DNA of 31,530 nt from UBA8522 sp049287565 (GTDB lineage Bacteria; Acidobacteriota; Aminicenantia; Aminicenantales; UBA8522). The stretch covers positions 1-31,530 of the forward strand of contig JBAQGA010000272.1 in NCBI GenBank assembly GCA_049287565.1, in the 5' to 3' direction. Both the position numbers and the translations under genes were made by a program. Below, piece by piece: positions 31,390 to 31,530 of the stretch. Numbering within the stretch: position 1 is the first letter of the stretch; each line of letters opens with the position of its first letter. The notes below the pieces were generated by a model, which did not search any database, was not told where the DNA came from, and saw only the letters and a list, made by a program, of their open reading frames with translations.

Positions 31390-31419
31390 ATGATAAAGCA
31401 CTTTCACAACCATTGTCAA
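31390..31419 (-). promoter_or_regulatory. Leftward promoter of the integrated element
   Basis: On the minus strand, a perfect TTGACA (31414-31419) and TATCAT (31390-31395) are 18 bases apart. The message would start about 25 bases before the HTH gene and probably reads through to the integrase and tRNA-Lys. Confidence 0.6.
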
Positions 31420-31427
31420 GCGATTTC

Positions 31428-31456
31428 TTTACTTCCCTGGCTCTTCTGGATAAGAT
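31428..31456 (+). promoter_or_regulatory. Rightward promoter of the divergent HTH gene
   Basis: TTTACT (31428-31433) and TAAGAT (31451-31456) are 17 bases apart and only a few bases before the ATG at 31466. It stands back to back with the leftward promoter, a layout like a phage control switch. Confidence 0.4.
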
Positions 31457-31465
31457 ATTGCCGGG

Positions 31466-31530
31466 ATGGAAAAGGACTTCCTGACTAAGAAAGAGCTCCA
31501 GGAGTATTTGCGGATAAGTCATGGCATGGT
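31466..31530 (+). CDS. HTH protein start, cut by the window end
   Basis: The frame runs from the ATG at 31466 to the end of the window, beginning MEKDFLTKKELQEYLRISHG. The L-T-K-K-E-L-Q-E-Y-L-R-I-S segment is the first helix and turn of an excisionase or MerR-type DNA-binding domain. GCCGGG upstream is a poor ribosome site. Length and role cannot be judged. Confidence 0.55.
   Translation, partial: MEKDFLTKKELQEYLRISHGM

Larger units (their letters stand above)
28677..31530. mobile_element. Left end of an integrated element at tRNA-Lys
   Basis: From the tRNA 5' edge to the window end the genes are of phage or island type: tyrosine integrase, ImmA/IrrE protease, several tiny overlapping genes, an excisionase-like HTH gene and a divergent HTH gene. 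They share ATGA stop-start overlaps and differ from the metabolic genes to the left. The far end and any direct repeat of the tRNA lie outside the window. Confidence 0.65.

Noticed and set aside
1..31530. CRISPR array, insertion sequence or pyrrolysine stop readthrough
   Set aside because: No regular spaced repeats or transposase frames were seen, and neither MttB gene has an in-frame TAG.

Overview
The window is a G+C-rich, tightly packed bacterial chromosome segment. Its core is a Wood-Ljungdahl (acetyl-CoA pathway) gene cluster joined to corrinoid methyltransferase genes, which points to a strict anaerobe that handles C1 or methyl groups. CODH/ACS with non-pyrrolysine MttB homologues, a DUF885 protein, KhpA, slipin and many GTG/TTG starts would suit an uncultivated anaerobic phylum such as Candidatus Aminicenantes. 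That placement is an inference from gene content and I could not test it.

Layout. (1) 1-5028: ordinary genes. These are the 3' part of an extended SDR epimerase, a secreted DsbD-N-like protein on the minus strand, a FabH-type ketoacyl synthase, a secreted DUF885 protein and a TatD nuclease. (2) 5080-21572, all on the minus strand and so read right to left: corrinoid protein, CooC ATPase, MetE/UroD-like methyltransferase, CooS, AcsB, a second CooC/AcsF-type ATPase, AcsD, AcsC, a RACo-type corrinoid activator, a homocysteine-methyltransferase-family protein, then (after an internal promoter and a perfect palindrome) a second corrinoid protein and two MttB-family methyltransferases. A divergent PocR/AraC-type regulator starts at 21636 and shares a 63-bp control region with the cluster. 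(3) 22978-28676: a yajQ remnant overlapping a polyprenyl synthase gene, a CYTH protein, an omega subunit of RNA polymerase with a long acidic tail, a MinD-like ATPase paired with a degenerate J-domain/HTH protein, a GspG-like protein beside a 79-bp pyrimidine tract, KhpA, a slipin and tRNA-Lys(CTT). (4) 28677-31530: the start of an integrated element with a tyrosine integrase, an ImmA/IrrE-type protease, four very small overlapping genes, an excisionase-like HTH gene and the first codons of a divergent HTH gene cut by the window end.

How the core works together. MttB-type proteins, the Hcy-MT-family protein and the UroD/MetE-like protein are candidates to move methyl groups between methylated substrates, the two corrinoid proteins and tetrahydrofolate or a thiol. 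The ferredoxin-like activator would re-reduce inactive Co(II). The corrinoid iron-sulfur protein AcsCD carries methyl to AcsB, CooS supplies CO, and the CooC/AcsF ATPases mature the nickel sites. No acsE (methyl-THF:CoFeSP methyltransferase) lies in the window, so the real methyl entry point is the main open question.

No gene-free stretch exceeds about 150 bases. No CRISPR array, rRNA or insertion sequence was seen.
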